Assembly (NCBI RefSeq): GCF_036711975.1
Contig: NC_091976.1
Span: forward strand, 806,001-870,000
Direction of reading: 5' to 3'
DNA length: 64,000 bases
Source: Onthophagus taurus
Taxonomy: Eukaryota > Arthropoda > Insecta > Coleoptera > Scarabaeidae
Shown in pieces: positions 54,060-64,000 of the stretch (positions are counted from its first letter, which is position 1; each line of letters starts with the position of its first letter). The notes below the pieces were generated by a model. That model ran no database searches. It was not told where the DNA came from and worked only from the letters and a program-made list of their open reading frames with translations. The position numbers and the translations under genes were made by a program.

Positions 54060-55310
54060 ATTAATTATCAAGTTCTTCAAATTTATCTAGTTCTTGTGAC
54101 TGAAGAAAAAAGTTGCCTTATATTAGCGAAATGAAATTTCCAAGCAGAATTTTTCGGAAAATGTAAGAAAATATTGTGAAAAAGAATTTCCAATAACACA
54201 GGCTTTCGTAGAATCAAAACAATTTCTGATAACATGGAGGAAACAATAATAAAAGAAATTAGTAACAGTAAATATTTTTCCATTCAAGTAGATGCGCGTA
54301 CTGATGAAGTATAGTTTTAATAGTTATTGTAACTTGATTGTAAAGTGATACTTGAGAGCGAATAAATTTGTAGAAAAACTTTTGGTTTGTCATCTTGTTT
54401 CTCAATGTACAACAGGTGCAGATATTTTTCAAGTAATTGATTTGATTGTCTTTTTTAAAAAGGAAATAAAGTGGTCCGAATGCTACGGTTTAAGTACTGA
54501 TTACTCTCCGACCGCATGCAATTGCTTCGTCATGCTTTTCTCCCCTTCGTTATTCGTAAATCAGGATTCGTACTATCCTGATTTGCCATTGAGCGTTGGT
54601 ATAAGCAATATAATTACAGAAATATAAGCATTGTCAAAAGACAATTCTAATGTCGCTTCATAACTTTTAAAAATTTGTAATATTATTTATAAAATCCTAA
54701 TCACTACATGACAAGTGGAATCAACAAGTGAATCGTTGCAACATTAAGTACAGGCTATTTCACCGCACTTCTATGTCCTTTAGTAAAGAGTGAGTAGAAA
54801 GTCTGCACTGATTTTGACAACTTGTCAGTTTGCTGGTCGCTTGTTCTCTCCTTCGAAAGTGACCGACTATTTTTCTGCATATTTCTCTATCTGCTAAATT
54901 AAAACATCTGAAAGCAGTACTTTCCACTATAGAGTATGGCAAAGATTTGGACAAATGTTGCTTCAATCCATGTATAGTTTTTTTTTGTTTGTTGCTGCCA
55001 AAAGAATAAAGTCTTTGCAAAGTTTACATATGGCTTTTAAGAAGTCAGCAGTGCTTTTGTCGTAGAACGGACAAAAGTCTTTCCTCGTCTTTCTTTATTT
55101 ACGAACTTTTTGCAAACGCCTCAGACGTAACCGCATCTAAACAAATAACTTGTTTCATCTTACTTGAAACAAGAGGAAGCTTCTGTACGCAAGCCAAAGC
55201 AGATACGTAAATAGACGAAATCCAGCCAGTTTCGGCTCTTGCCGAAGTTGCCGAAAGATCGATTTTTGGCCGAAACAGAAACATTTACAGAAACCGAATC
55301 TTTGGTCGGC
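54060..55310 (+). pseudogene. hAT-family (DUF4371-type) transposase remnant
   Basis: Plus-strand pieces: 'ISDNMEETIIKEISNSKYFS' then 'IQVDARTDEV' (the typical I-x-x-x-I...FSIxxDExTD start of the hAT catalytic domain), 'LLVCHLVSQCTTGADIFQVI' and 'KWSECYGLSTDYSPTA' (W-x-x-CxGxxTDGA). Stops and frameshifts throughout. After 54640 only weak traces remain on this strand. Confidence 0.5.
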
Positions 55311-56217
55311 TACTACTGACGGTGGTCAGTTTATGTCAGATTGTTACGCTGGTATTCTTGGAGGTGTCAAAGCAATCACTCTCTTGGTAAAGTAGACACA
55401 TTGTTGGTTGCATCTATCAACATGCTCATCCATCAAAGACGTGTGAACTAGTATGATTAATTCATCATTTGAGGTTCAATGACTGTTTCGATTTTGATTA
55501 ATCTAATTATTGACTATGGGTTTCTTTTTTTTCAAGTAAATCCCTGGAAAATTGAGGCTGCTTTCAACATAAAAACTTACAAAGTACGTGCTACAAGGAT
55601 GTTACAAACTAATAGAAACCTAATACATATGATCTCCGTATAGGATTCATTGTTAACCAATACTTTATAAATTGGCAACACATGTGGCTATGGCAAACCG
55701 TAGCAATTGTATATCATGAGAGTTCAAAAAGAGATTGGTGCATGCTGGCTATTATTATTATTATTGCTGCCGGGCTAAGGGGAGCGGCACCTTTCGTTAT
55801 CGCGACCTATAAGATTTATTGTAATTTTAGCCCTCCAAAAGTTTAGGGCAAATGTAGGTCCTTGATGAACCTTAGTATTGCCCCAAGGGTTATACCTTTA
55901 TGTCAGTAAGTGTCAAAAGAGCTTTACCGAAAATGCTGGCTAAAATGTGACATAAACTTTGTACTCTTTATATTTATGCTTGTTGAAAAATAATTAACAT
56001 ATTATACACCGAATATGATAAATACCAAGTTACATCACGAACATTCTGCTTATTATGTGAATAGTTAAATACCATCATCCATTCGTGTTAAAAAAATAAT
56101 CTGCCAATTCATTGTGGTAATAACGGTATTACAATTTACATTCCAACATTGATTAATCATATTACTTAATTTCTGAATAAATATTTTTCAGGCATCATAA
56201 CGATTTTTAAAACTCAC
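55311..56217. other. Spacer, searched for the last exon of phosphatase gene B
   Basis: An (ATT)n microsatellite lies at 55748-55765. I looked on the minus strand for the expected terminal exon (an NTDI-x-FG ... LVLTGVT pattern) and did not find it. Confidence 0.4.
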
Positions 56218-57037
56218 CTATCTCCGATCATTAATGTTCTTTTAGCTTCGACATGAACTTCTTTCCTCAGCCATTCCAAAGCATAAGTTTCCGGTTTTCC
56301 AATTATAAAAGGTTTGCGATTGTCGACAGCTTGTATTGCAGCAACTATTGAACCCACAGCAGGAAGAACAACATCTTTTCTGGTTAATGGATAACTTTGA
56401 TCGGTATTTGTGGCCACGAATAAAACATCCGGACGATTTAAATATGACGAGGCTTTGATGAGTTTCGGCAATGAAATGTGGATGTCGTAACCGATGACTA
56501 CAGCTCCAATTTCAGGATCGGGTTGGAAGGAATCGACATATTCATAAATCGATTCTTTTATGTTAAGAACGTCGGGCTAAAAGTAACTGATAGTTGATTT
56601 TATACATAAAAAGTGTTGTTTAAAATATAAGTTCTTACTCCAACTGAAGTGTGCTTTATTCCAACTAATTCTAATTCTTTACAGAGTCCAATCGAGCCTA
56701 TTACGTAAGCTTTCTTATTAAAATTAATTGATTTGAGATAATAAGCGGTTAAAAATGTTGTTGAAATGATATCTTCGTTTTTACAATGAAAACCAAACTT
56801 CATTATTGATGATTTAAACATTTCTCTGGATCTCGTTGAGTTATTACTGTAGTAAAACAGTTTTTTCCCCTTACTTCTTATCAAATCTAATGCTTCTTTA
56901 GCTCCTTTTATAACATCAGCTGATGACCAGATAACTCCATCGCAATCCGTTAATACTGTATCAAAAGAACTGAAAATTTCTTTGACATCTTTTAAAGGTA
57001 GTTTAGCTATATTTATCAGAGATCTTTTAAGACTCAT
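56218..57037 (-). CDS. Phosphoglycolate-phosphatase-like HAD protein, first two exons (last exon not found)
   Basis: Exon 1 is 57037-56639 (ATG at 57037) and exon 2 is 56576-56218, joined in frame over a 62-bp GT-AG intron, 252 residues so far. HAD motif I is intact ('VLTDCDGVIWSS', D31 and D33), motif II 'FYYSNNSTRS', the cap region 'GAVVIGYDIHISLPKLI', motif III 'FIIGKPETYALEW', and exon 2 stops inside motif IV ('LMIGDR'), at a good donor gtgagt, exactly where gene A (37735-38823) has its last splice. The final ~60 codons should follow on the minus strand but are absent from the next 500 bp, and I did not see them further on. Either the last intron is long and filled with transposons, or the gene is truncated. 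Active members dephosphorylate phosphoglycolate or related small phosphates in the cytosol. Confidence 0.75.
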
Positions 57038-57246
57038 TTCAAAAAGTTTTTCTGAATCATTTTTTCACAATTTTTTATCATAATTTTTAAGTTATATCTC
57101 TAAACATTATAGGCAATAATTTTTAAAAATAATAAAGAAATTTTGTAGATAAGTTTGACATGACAATGATAAATGTCAACGATAGCAATAATGCCAATAT
57201 TAAAAAAATTGATCTGATAGATATATTATAGTTTTACCGTTTTACC

Positions 57247-57430
57247 CAAGGTAGATAAACATAAGGTATGCTCATACGGCGAACGAATTGGCTCTCGCAC
57301 GTCATAGCCATTGTAAACAAACCTACACTTACAATAGTAGACAATAGTTGTTGCTAAGCTATGACGCTGTGATGACGTACGAGAGCCAATTCGCTCTCCG
57401 TATGAGCATACCTTATGTTTATCTACCTTG
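57247..57430. mobile_element. 184-bp hAT-type hairpin MITE
   Basis: Inverted ends CAAGGTAGATAAACATAAGG, pairing over about 65 bp with few mismatches. Flanked by GTTTTACC (57239-57246) and GTTTTATC (57431-57438), an 8-bp duplication with one mismatch. It lies 200 bp upstream of the start codon of phosphatase gene B. Confidence 0.75.
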
Positions 57431-57605
57431 GTTTTATCCATGTTTTATCGGACGATGTCACAACAATATGTATTTCTATATTCTCTAAGATCTTCTTTTA
57501 TATTTTCATGCAGTATCTGACGTTCCTCATTGTCATTATTACCAAGTCTACCAATTTGCTTGGGATGGAGGCTATATAAGACATCATATACTTTGGTTCA
57601 TGTTG

Positions 57606-57980
57606 TTATAATTTGGAGTAGAGCAAATATTTGGGCCATCGTTGATCTACCTGGCCGGAATCCACTTTATATAGTACATTGACGTATACTTCACCTCCTC
57701 GATTCCACTCCTCGGGCATTTTTTCTGAAAACCATATTTGCTCATATATTTTGTGTAACTGACAGGTCAGTTGAGTTCCTCCCGGATTGAGGAATTTCCC
57801 AGGGATTTGGTCGCCGCCAGGTGACTTATTATTTCTTAACTTTTGAAGAACTTCTATCTCTGCTAGTTCTATCAGTTGGCGCTTACTGTTCCTCGTCATT
57901 TAATCCCCTTCGATTCTCTGCGGCCATGTCAGCGTCCATATTCGCGATATGCATTTGAGCAAAATCTTGGATCCATCTCT
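57606..57980 (-). pseudogene. RTE-type reverse transcriptase N-terminal fragment
   Basis: 'EVLQKLRNNKSPGGDQIPGK', 'LTCQLHKIYEQIWFSEKMPE' and 'EWNRGG' are the I-xx-LKxNKSPGxDxIPxE ... IWxxExxPxxW blocks at the start of the RT domain. Nothing after them. Confidence 0.65.
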
Positions 57981-58159
57981 TTTATGTTAAAAGAGATAAA
58001 GAAGTATGGAAGCAAAAATTGAAGGAGGCCATGGTTCGACCGCGCATTCATAGCAGAGCGAGCTATAAGGACACATCAAACTTCGTTGGTGATATGTACA
58101 ATGCTGTGTAAATCCACAACATATATACTGCCATCTGCCATCATCTGTAATGCTAAGGC

Positions 58160-58912
58160 CAATGCTAGAAACCTTTAAATGAATTCGACCAAGAACCGGC
58201 ACTTCATCGCACATTCATTGATTATGCAGTCAGTTGTTACTGTAGCACATTGAAGGGTTTCGGTCCCCAGTAATCCACGTAGTTTTGTGTTGAGGCAATT
58301 CTGTAACACGGTACTTGCAATTGGTGTCCTGACTTTGTCTGGTAGCTATGAGTATTACCGTTAGAAGAATACTTATCCTTCGTGTCGAAAATATACATAC
58401 AGTAATGCACTTAGTATACTTGGTAAGATAAGTATATTCTCCCGTTTAAAGTAGGTCCTACCACTCTCATCTATTCGCAGCCCGCACAGGACCAGTACCA
58501 CCTTCTGCAGTCGGAAAATCTTCAGAAAATCAGATTCCCTGTCCCAAAATAGGATGCCATAAAATGCCACCGAGTGAAACAAAGCAAAATATTACAACCT
58601 ATCTGTCTAGTGAGTGGCCACCTCCTTTGGTTTTCTTATCGCAGAAACTGCGGACGTCAGCCAAGATTTTTTATGTCGTGTGGTTTTCAACAGTATATGT
58701 ATGTTCCGTTTTATTACAATTAAGTTTCAGCAAGTTTTCTTTAAACCATTCATGGCAGGATAACAACCTATGTTCTGATTTAACCTTTAAGTTTGGCATT
58801 GTATCTTTCAATAGTATGGATCATTTGCATAGAGATATGTTTGATTTTTACGTTGGAATTATCTTTTACCACTGTACTCAACATACTGTTATCTGTCCAT
58901 CCAATAAGACCT
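58160..58912 (-). pseudogene. Non-LTR reverse transcriptase, C-terminal half, cut by a gypsy element
   Basis: On the minus strand from 58907 downward, in shifting frames: 'YWMDRQQYVEYSG' (S-Y-L-x-x-RxQYV), 'RLLSCHEWFKENLLKLNCNK' (W-x-x-N-x-L-x-LN-x-xKT) and 'MFHSVAFYGILFWDRESDFL' with 'IFRLQKVVLVLCGL' (S-x-x-YGIxFW ... xFxLQKxxxRxIxG). The upstream half is on the far side of the gypsy insertion at 61672-62000, and 'LEFYGIRG' there leads into 'SYWMDRQQYV' here. Confidence 0.7.
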
Positions 58913-59094
58913 TGTGGCTATGAGGTATTAGCCAACATAATAATACAATAATTATAAAATTAACTTTTGGCAGACTTTTATTTTGCGTCTGTTATGTTTT
59001 GCTTCAAAAACAATTGTGTGGCAAATATAAAAATAATAACAAATGAATTACAATTTTATGTTTTTAAATGGAGCTGCTGCCACAGCACGCTACA
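58913..59094 (-). repeat. Gypsy 3' LTR (in element sense)
   Basis: 182 bp, TG...CA ends, reads identical to 61485-61666. Confidence 0.9.
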
Positions 59095-59156
59095 TCCACT
59101 TCCCCTCCTATAAAGAAAGAACAGAAAGAGGGAAAACATTTAGTCAAAAATTTGAA

Positions 59157-61440
59157 TTAAAATTTAAAATGTACTTTTTTAGTTTTATTAATTATTAAAT
59201 TGTTGACTCCAGGAGAAACGTTTTCGTTCAGAAAGAAAGCCGGTTTCAGCAAATCGAGGCTTACATTTATTTCTTTACTGTCTTTCAATACAACGAAAAA
59301 TTTTGAAAATCTCTTCAACACTCTGAAGGGACCTTCGTACCTAGGAGACAACGTAGGTTTAATTCCAGTAATTTTAACAAATACAAAGTTTGACCTGAAT
59401 AATTCTTTGTGAACAAAAGGTTTTTGGCTGGAATGTATGGTTGACTGAACTGGTTTAATGTCAGCAAAAGATGATTTTAAACGTGATAATAATGGTTCAG
59501 TTTCAATTGATGGTTCGGTAGGTAAGAAAAATTCTCCTGGTAATCTGAGTTGCTGACCATAAACCAATTCAGCGGATGAGCAACCTAAATCCTCCTTTAG
59601 GGATGACCTGAGACCTAGGAGAATCAAAGGCAAGTCATTGTTCCATCTAGTAGAATTACCTCGAGCAATAATCGCTGATTTCAAAGTACGGTGAAATCGT
59701 TCAATCATACCGTTACTTTGTGGGTGATAAGCAGATGTGTGTATTTGATGAGTACCTAAAAATAATTGGAATTTTGAAAATAATAGTGATTCGAATTGTC
59801 GTCCTTGATCGTGAGTGATCATGGTAGGAATGCCGAAACGGCTGAAGTAATGCCTGAAAAGAGTATCTGCAATAGAGGCTGCAGAGATATCTTTTAGAGG
59901 AAAAGCCTCTGGCCACCGTGTGAAACGCTCAACGACGGTGAGCAGATGAGTACATCCAAGAGATGGAACAAGTGGGCCAACCAAATCAATGTGAATGTGT
60001 TCAAATCGAACTTTTGGTACTTTGATTTTGAGAATTGGCGATTTTGTATGCCTTTGTATCTTAACTTTCTGGCATTGTAAACATGATTTCGTCCAAATAC
60101 GAATTTGTTTTGACATATGAGGCCAAAAGAATTTTGTTTTTATTAAATGAGTGGTTGCTCGAATGCCAGGGTGAGATAAACCATGAAATTTTTGTATAAC
60201 TATTTCTCTAAATTGCTGCGGAATGTAGATTCGCGGAGATTCCGTTGATATTTCACACCATAATTTGATATCAGGTAGCGTTGTGGGTTGTAGCAATAAC
60301 TGATAGGGTGTTGTAGTGTGAGTGTGAGAAAATTGTTTATGTAGTAGGTTCGACAATTCGATATCTGTGACTTGAACTTTGTAAAGTGTAAGTGTGTCGG
60401 GGTACTGAGAATTTAGGGATTCAATATTTGTCCTGGACAAAGCGTCTGCAACAATATTGGAATTTCCCTTAATGTATCTCACATCGGATATATATTGTGT
60501 TATGTAATTTAGGTACCTGGTTTGTCGTGGTGTTTTTTCTGTTGATGAAAATATTGCCGTAGTTATAGGTTTGTGGTCGGTGAAAACTGTTAAATGAAAA
60601 ATATTAGAAATGTTCGGTAAAAATCTATGATAAAAATTAATTATGCCCAAAAATCTTTGTAGTTCCTTCAATGTTTTTGGTTTGGGAAATTTTGAAATAG
60701 CATCAATCCTAGACTTAGAAGGTTGAATACCATCGCTAGTGATATGATGGCTAAGAAAATCAATGGAAGTAACTCCAAAAACACATTTAGATGGTTGGAT
60801 GTTGATATTGAATGTACTTAACCGTTCAAATAACTTCTCGAGATGTACATAATGTTCTTCTTCGTTATGACTTGCAATGAGAATGTCATCTAAATAAACG
60901 AATAAGAAGTTGAGACCCGAAAGAACTTCATTTATGAATCTCTGAAAGGTCTGAGCAGCATTACGGAGGCCAAAGGGCATACGAGTAAACTCGAAAAGAC
61001 CAAAAGGAGTAGTGATAGCTGTCTTGGGAATGTCTTCTTCTTCCACCGGAATTTGATGATATGCCCTTACTAAATCCACTTTTGAAAAAATTCTGCATCC
61101 ATTCAAATGTAAGTTGAAATCCTGAATATGTGGAAGGGGATATCGGTCCGGAATAGTAACGTTATTTAATTGTCGATAATCTCCACATGGTCTCCAATCA
61201 TTGGAATCCTTTTTGGGGACCATGTGTAGAGGCGATGCTGTTGAAGAAGAAGAGGGTCGACATATTCCCATGGCTACCATCTGATCAAATTCCCATTTGG
61301 CTATTGCGTGTTTATGTACATCTAAACGTCGAGGACGACAAAACGGTAAATGAGAATTAGTTATAATTTTGTGTGTTGTTTGATGTTTGACTGGTGAAGA
61401 AAAATCCGGTGTAGAGGTTAGTGATGGGAATGATTTTAAA
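59157..61440 (-). pseudogene. Gypsy pol, missing gag/protease and most of RNase H
   Basis: The frame 61280-59157 (707 residues) has RT ('[17 protein letters not shown]', '[20 protein letters not shown]', catalytic '[11 protein letters not shown]'), then '[17 protein letters not shown]' joined directly to '[11 protein letters not shown]', so about 130 residues with most of the RNase H catalytic acids are deleted in frame near 60605. Integrase follows: His-His-Cys-Cys ('[14 protein letters not shown]', 'CLQCQ'), then D ('IDLVGPLVP'), D ('THDQGRQFE') and E ('[17 protein letters not shown]'). An upstream stretch to about 61440 is pol too but leads straight into non-coding sequence. No env. Confidence 0.9.
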
Positions 61441-61484
61441 AGTTTAAAAGTTAAGAGTTTTTAAAAATTTAATTTTTTTTTTAA

Positions 61485-61666
61485 TGTGGCTATGAGGTAT
61501 TAGCCAACATAATAATACAATAATTATAAAATTAACTTTTGGCAGACTTTTATTTTGCGTCTGTTATGTTTTGCTTCAAAAACAATTGTGTGGCAAATAT
61601 AAAAATAATAACAAATGAATTACAATTTTATGTTTTTAAATGGAGCTGCTGCCACAGCACGCTACA
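61485..61666 (-). repeat. Gypsy 5' LTR (in element sense)
   Basis: 182 bp, partner of 58913-59094. Confidence 0.9.
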
Positions 61667-61671
61667 GACCT

Positions 61672-62000
61672 AATTATATTTAGTTGTTGGCCTCTTATAC
61701 CATAAAACTCAAGCTTCCCCAGGAGAAACGACCAGCAGATCAATTTGAAATACATTTCGTTCATCATGTGCTTTCGTTATAAAAGCAATAACCTCAGCAA
61801 TGACCGTCATCACTGATTTACCCGATTTGTAGCCATGCTGACTGGTCGTAAAGTATATATTAGTTTTAAAATATTGTGCCAACCTTGTTAATCTTTCATA
61901 TATTTTAGAATAACGAAGAAATTTTAGAAATAAATAATCTGTTATGGATTTTGCATTACTTCTATACGATTCTCTGCACTCCAGGCAAATAAATAACTAA
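61672..62000 (-). pseudogene. Non-LTR reverse transcriptase, upstream half beyond the gypsy insertion
   Basis: Minus-strand reading: 'TSQHGYKSGKSVMTVIAEVI' (QHGFRxGKSTxTA), 'RNVFQIDLL' and 'KLEFYGIRGQQLNII'. These precede the blocks at 58907 and downward, and the GACCT duplication lies at the junction. Frameshifted. Confidence 0.65.
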
Positions 62001-62752
62001 TAGTAAGTTACATTTTCCAGTTCGTATATTAATATGTAAAGGTGACTTTCCAGCGGAACCAGTATTTTCAGCTCTCAGTGTCTCACTTTATTGGTTTCAG
62101 TTTAACCAATGTAGTTACTGTAGTAAAAAGGATACAAAAATAGGCCCAAAACGTTTCCAAAATATAACCCAATCAGTTTTATTGGTGTCAGTGTGCGAAC
62201 AAACAGTATATTGAATATTGAGAAGATACTGAAAGGCGACATCACATAGCTTTCCTTTTACCTTTTTGCCTACGGTTATGTGGCGCCTAGGGCATGAGAA
62301 CTTTTAGTTCAATTAGGTTTAATAAATTAATCTTTATCTTGTACAATACGTACTTTACTGATATTTTCCTATTTTGCTTTTTATAATTGGGTGTATAAGA
62401 CTTTAACTATTTGATTTTTATCCTAATTATCTACTTAATTTCTGGGTACAGCTGGGCAGTTGCTAAGGTAGTCATTACTTTGGTGAGTTTTTCATCAACG
62501 ATTTATTTCATTGAAACAAATTTTAGCACATTGAGGGAAATCAAAACCTGGTCAGATCAGATTTACAATGATAGATCAACGACCAAGTGCACTGTGCATG
62601 CTAAGTGTCCATCGAGAGAAAACTGAAGGCAATGATCAATGTATTTGTGTATAATGTTAAATAAAAATATAACAAATTCGAAAAGTTAAAGTTTTAGAAG
62701 TATTTGACATAATATATTCGTAAAACGTCAAAATGTTATTTATGTACATGTA
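62001..62752. other. AT-rich spacer
   Basis: A 71-codon plus-strand frame (62411-62626) has hydrophobic content and a Thr/Cys-rich end but no recognisable family. No repeat recognised. Confidence 0.35.
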
Positions 62753-63749
62753 CAGGATGGTTCAAATTCGATGTCCGAATAGACTAACTCGAAAACTATA
62801 AGAGTTAGAAGAAAAGTAGCTGACATGTCATGATCTCGTTTTTCCAGAAACTGCTAATGCCGAAAACCTCATAGTGCTATCGTCTTTTGTTTTTCCGCTA
62901 GAGGCCAAAATTGAAAATATCGTAAAAGCCGCAAATGTAATTATCTTGGTTATTATTATAGGTGGAGTATTATAACTAAGACACTATATGGACACTTTTT
63001 TACAGAGAATTTGATGACGTAGTCAAAAAAATGTTGTCGGTTTTAGATTTTGAGATATTATCACAATTTTCGTTTTTTTAAATGGAAATAACCACTGATT
63101 ATTCGCTTAATAAATTCGTTATTTTTTTCTGATTACAAAAATATAGGGTTTGACAGGTCTATTTCTTATTGTTTTAGAATAAAACTAAAAATAAACTTTT
63201 CTTTTAGTGTTGTCAAAGAAATTAAATTTACAGTTTCCTGTAAATTACGGTTCTATAACTAAAAATTAAAAAAACATATTTTTGATATTTGAAACAAATA
63301 TATTTGTTGAACTGTTTAATCTATATATGTTTTACACAAAAGTTGGAATAGATTGCATTATTTCACATTGTTTATTACGATTTAATATTATTTTTAAATT
63401 ACTTAATAAACTATCGATAGATGGCGCTCATATGTATTTTTTTTAATTCAAATAAACATAGCAACATTTGTTTGTATTCAAAAATTTTCTGAAGTGTCAC
63501 TTTAAAAATCCCGTTTTTAAGATCAATTACGAAAATTTTAAAAAGTTTGACATGTTAGAATGTTACATATTAAAAAATTATTTGTTTTTAAATACCAGAA
63601 GTTATCTTCGTATTTAATTGTTAACTTTTTAGATTTTACCTACCGCCCCGTAACTTACAGGAAACTGTAAATTTAATTTCCTCGACGACACTATATAGAT
63701 GGAAATTTTATAAAAAAAGCCTATTCGGACATCGAATTTGAACCACCTG
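62753..63749. mobile_element. Non-autonomous mariner-type element, relative of 39754-41964
   Basis: Starts CAGGATGGTTCAAATTCG, ends CGAATTTGAACCACCTG, with TA on both sides. The left ~450 bp resemble the left arm of the element at 39754 (shared 'gacatgtcatgatctcg' and 'tttttttaaatgga'). The right arm keeps only ~40 bp. A relic of the transposase start ('KFDMLECYILK', about 63547) is in the middle. An internal ~45-bp inverted repeat, 63205-63250 and 63649-63693, encloses it. Confidence 0.75.
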
Positions 63750-63751
63750 TA

Positions 63752-64000
63752 CATACATATGTATGTATAAGCTTTAAACATATGTTAAGGTATATTTATG
63801 AATCGTTTATTGTATTAAATTAAAGCATAAAGATTCCTCTTTAATTTGAACTATATATATTAGGTGTTTGACTATTAATTGTACTAAAAAAACATTTTTT
63901 CCAATTGGCTGTATTTCTTTGGTATGATTTGTAGGTTATTACTTAACTATATTGCGGTGATTTCCCAACCCATCGCGTAATTTCCATAAAACTAACCATT
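63752..64000. other. AT-rich right edge
   Basis: No supported feature. Confidence 0.4.

Larger units (their letters stand above)
58913..61666 (-). mobile_element. Gypsy-type LTR retrotransposon, internally deleted, with apparently identical LTRs
   Basis: Two 182-bp LTRs (58913-59094 and 61485-61666), TGTGGC...GCTACA, that I read as identical, and a perfect 5-bp target duplication GACCT (58908-58912 and 61667-61671). The internal region is only 2.4 kb and codes on the minus strand for a shortened pol; gag, protease and part of RNase H are missing. Such a young deleted copy was probably mobilised by proteins from an intact relative. It sits in a non-LTR reverse transcriptase. Confidence 0.93.

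Noticed and set aside
54300-54316. CTGATGA on the plus strand as a hammerhead core
   Set aside because: It lies in a hAT-type coding remnant and has no matching stems.
57226-57441. 71-codon minus-strand frame
   Set aside because: It is the translation of a palindromic hAT-type MITE; the frame exists because of the hairpin, not because of a gene.
59062-59076. TTTTTAAATGG motif in the gypsy LTR as the same signal as in the mariner-type elements
   Set aside because: Different element class and context; most likely coincidence in AT-rich sequence.

Overview
This is a piece of an insect nuclear genome, probably a beetle. It is AT-rich, its genes have GT-AG introns, and it holds a divergent juvenile-hormone-acid-methyltransferase-like gene plus the transposon families typical of Coleoptera (Penelope, jockey/RTE-type non-LTR, gypsy, mariner/Tc1 including DUF4817-type, Harbinger, pogo-like, hAT). 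The beetle assignment is inference. Most of the 64 kb is transposon-derived, in several layers of nesting. I found no tRNA, rRNA or CRISPR.

Host-type genes: (1) 515-2016, a divergent pair of JHAMT-like methyltransferase genes, one broken and one intact with 3 exons. (2) 13594-17222, a 3-exon gene for an unrecognised 1174-residue low-complexity, Cys-cluster protein. (3) 24596-25865, a 2-exon mitochondrial-malate-dehydrogenase-like gene that has lost its catalytic residues. (4) 37735-38823 and 56218-57037, two phosphoglycolate-phosphatase-like (HAD) genes on the minus strand; the first is complete but lacks the nucleophilic Asp, and the second keeps it but I cannot find its last exon. (5) 44712-46154, an intact pogo/CENP-B-type gene whose DDE triad is altered, probably a domesticated transposase.

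Mobile layer, left to right: Penelope-like element 1 (2068-4748, 12-bp target duplication, inverted terminal repeats); a mariner remnant (4881-6237); non-LTR fragments (6390-9700), one splitting another; a mariner-type element with an open transposase frame and ~475-bp inverted repeats (9730-11994); a decayed non-LTR (12370-13324); a dead Tc1-like element (18094-19478); a mariner-type element nested in the arm of another hairpin element (21977-24480); Penelope-like element 2 (26689-29970, 13-bp target duplication, direct repeats); a jockey fragment with a hAT MITE inside; a 5.5-kb DDE_1 element with ~875-bp inverted arms carrying a 3.0-kb Harbinger element (31200-36755); a mariner-type element carrying a 328-bp MITE with a 9-bp target duplication (39754-41964); non-LTR debris (42.5-44.3 kb, 46.8-48.8 kb); a fold-back element (51929-53946); hAT/DUF4371 debris; and a gypsy element with apparently identical LTRs inserted into a non-LTR reverse transcriptase (58913-61666).

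The most notable observations are hammerhead-ribozyme-like folds in the termini of both Penelope-like elements, with compensating differences and palindromic stem III; a Harbinger element whose two opposite-strand genes have interdigitated exons; three host-type genes that keep their fold but have lost key catalytic residues; and an unusual density of long inverted repeats that would give hairpin transcripts.
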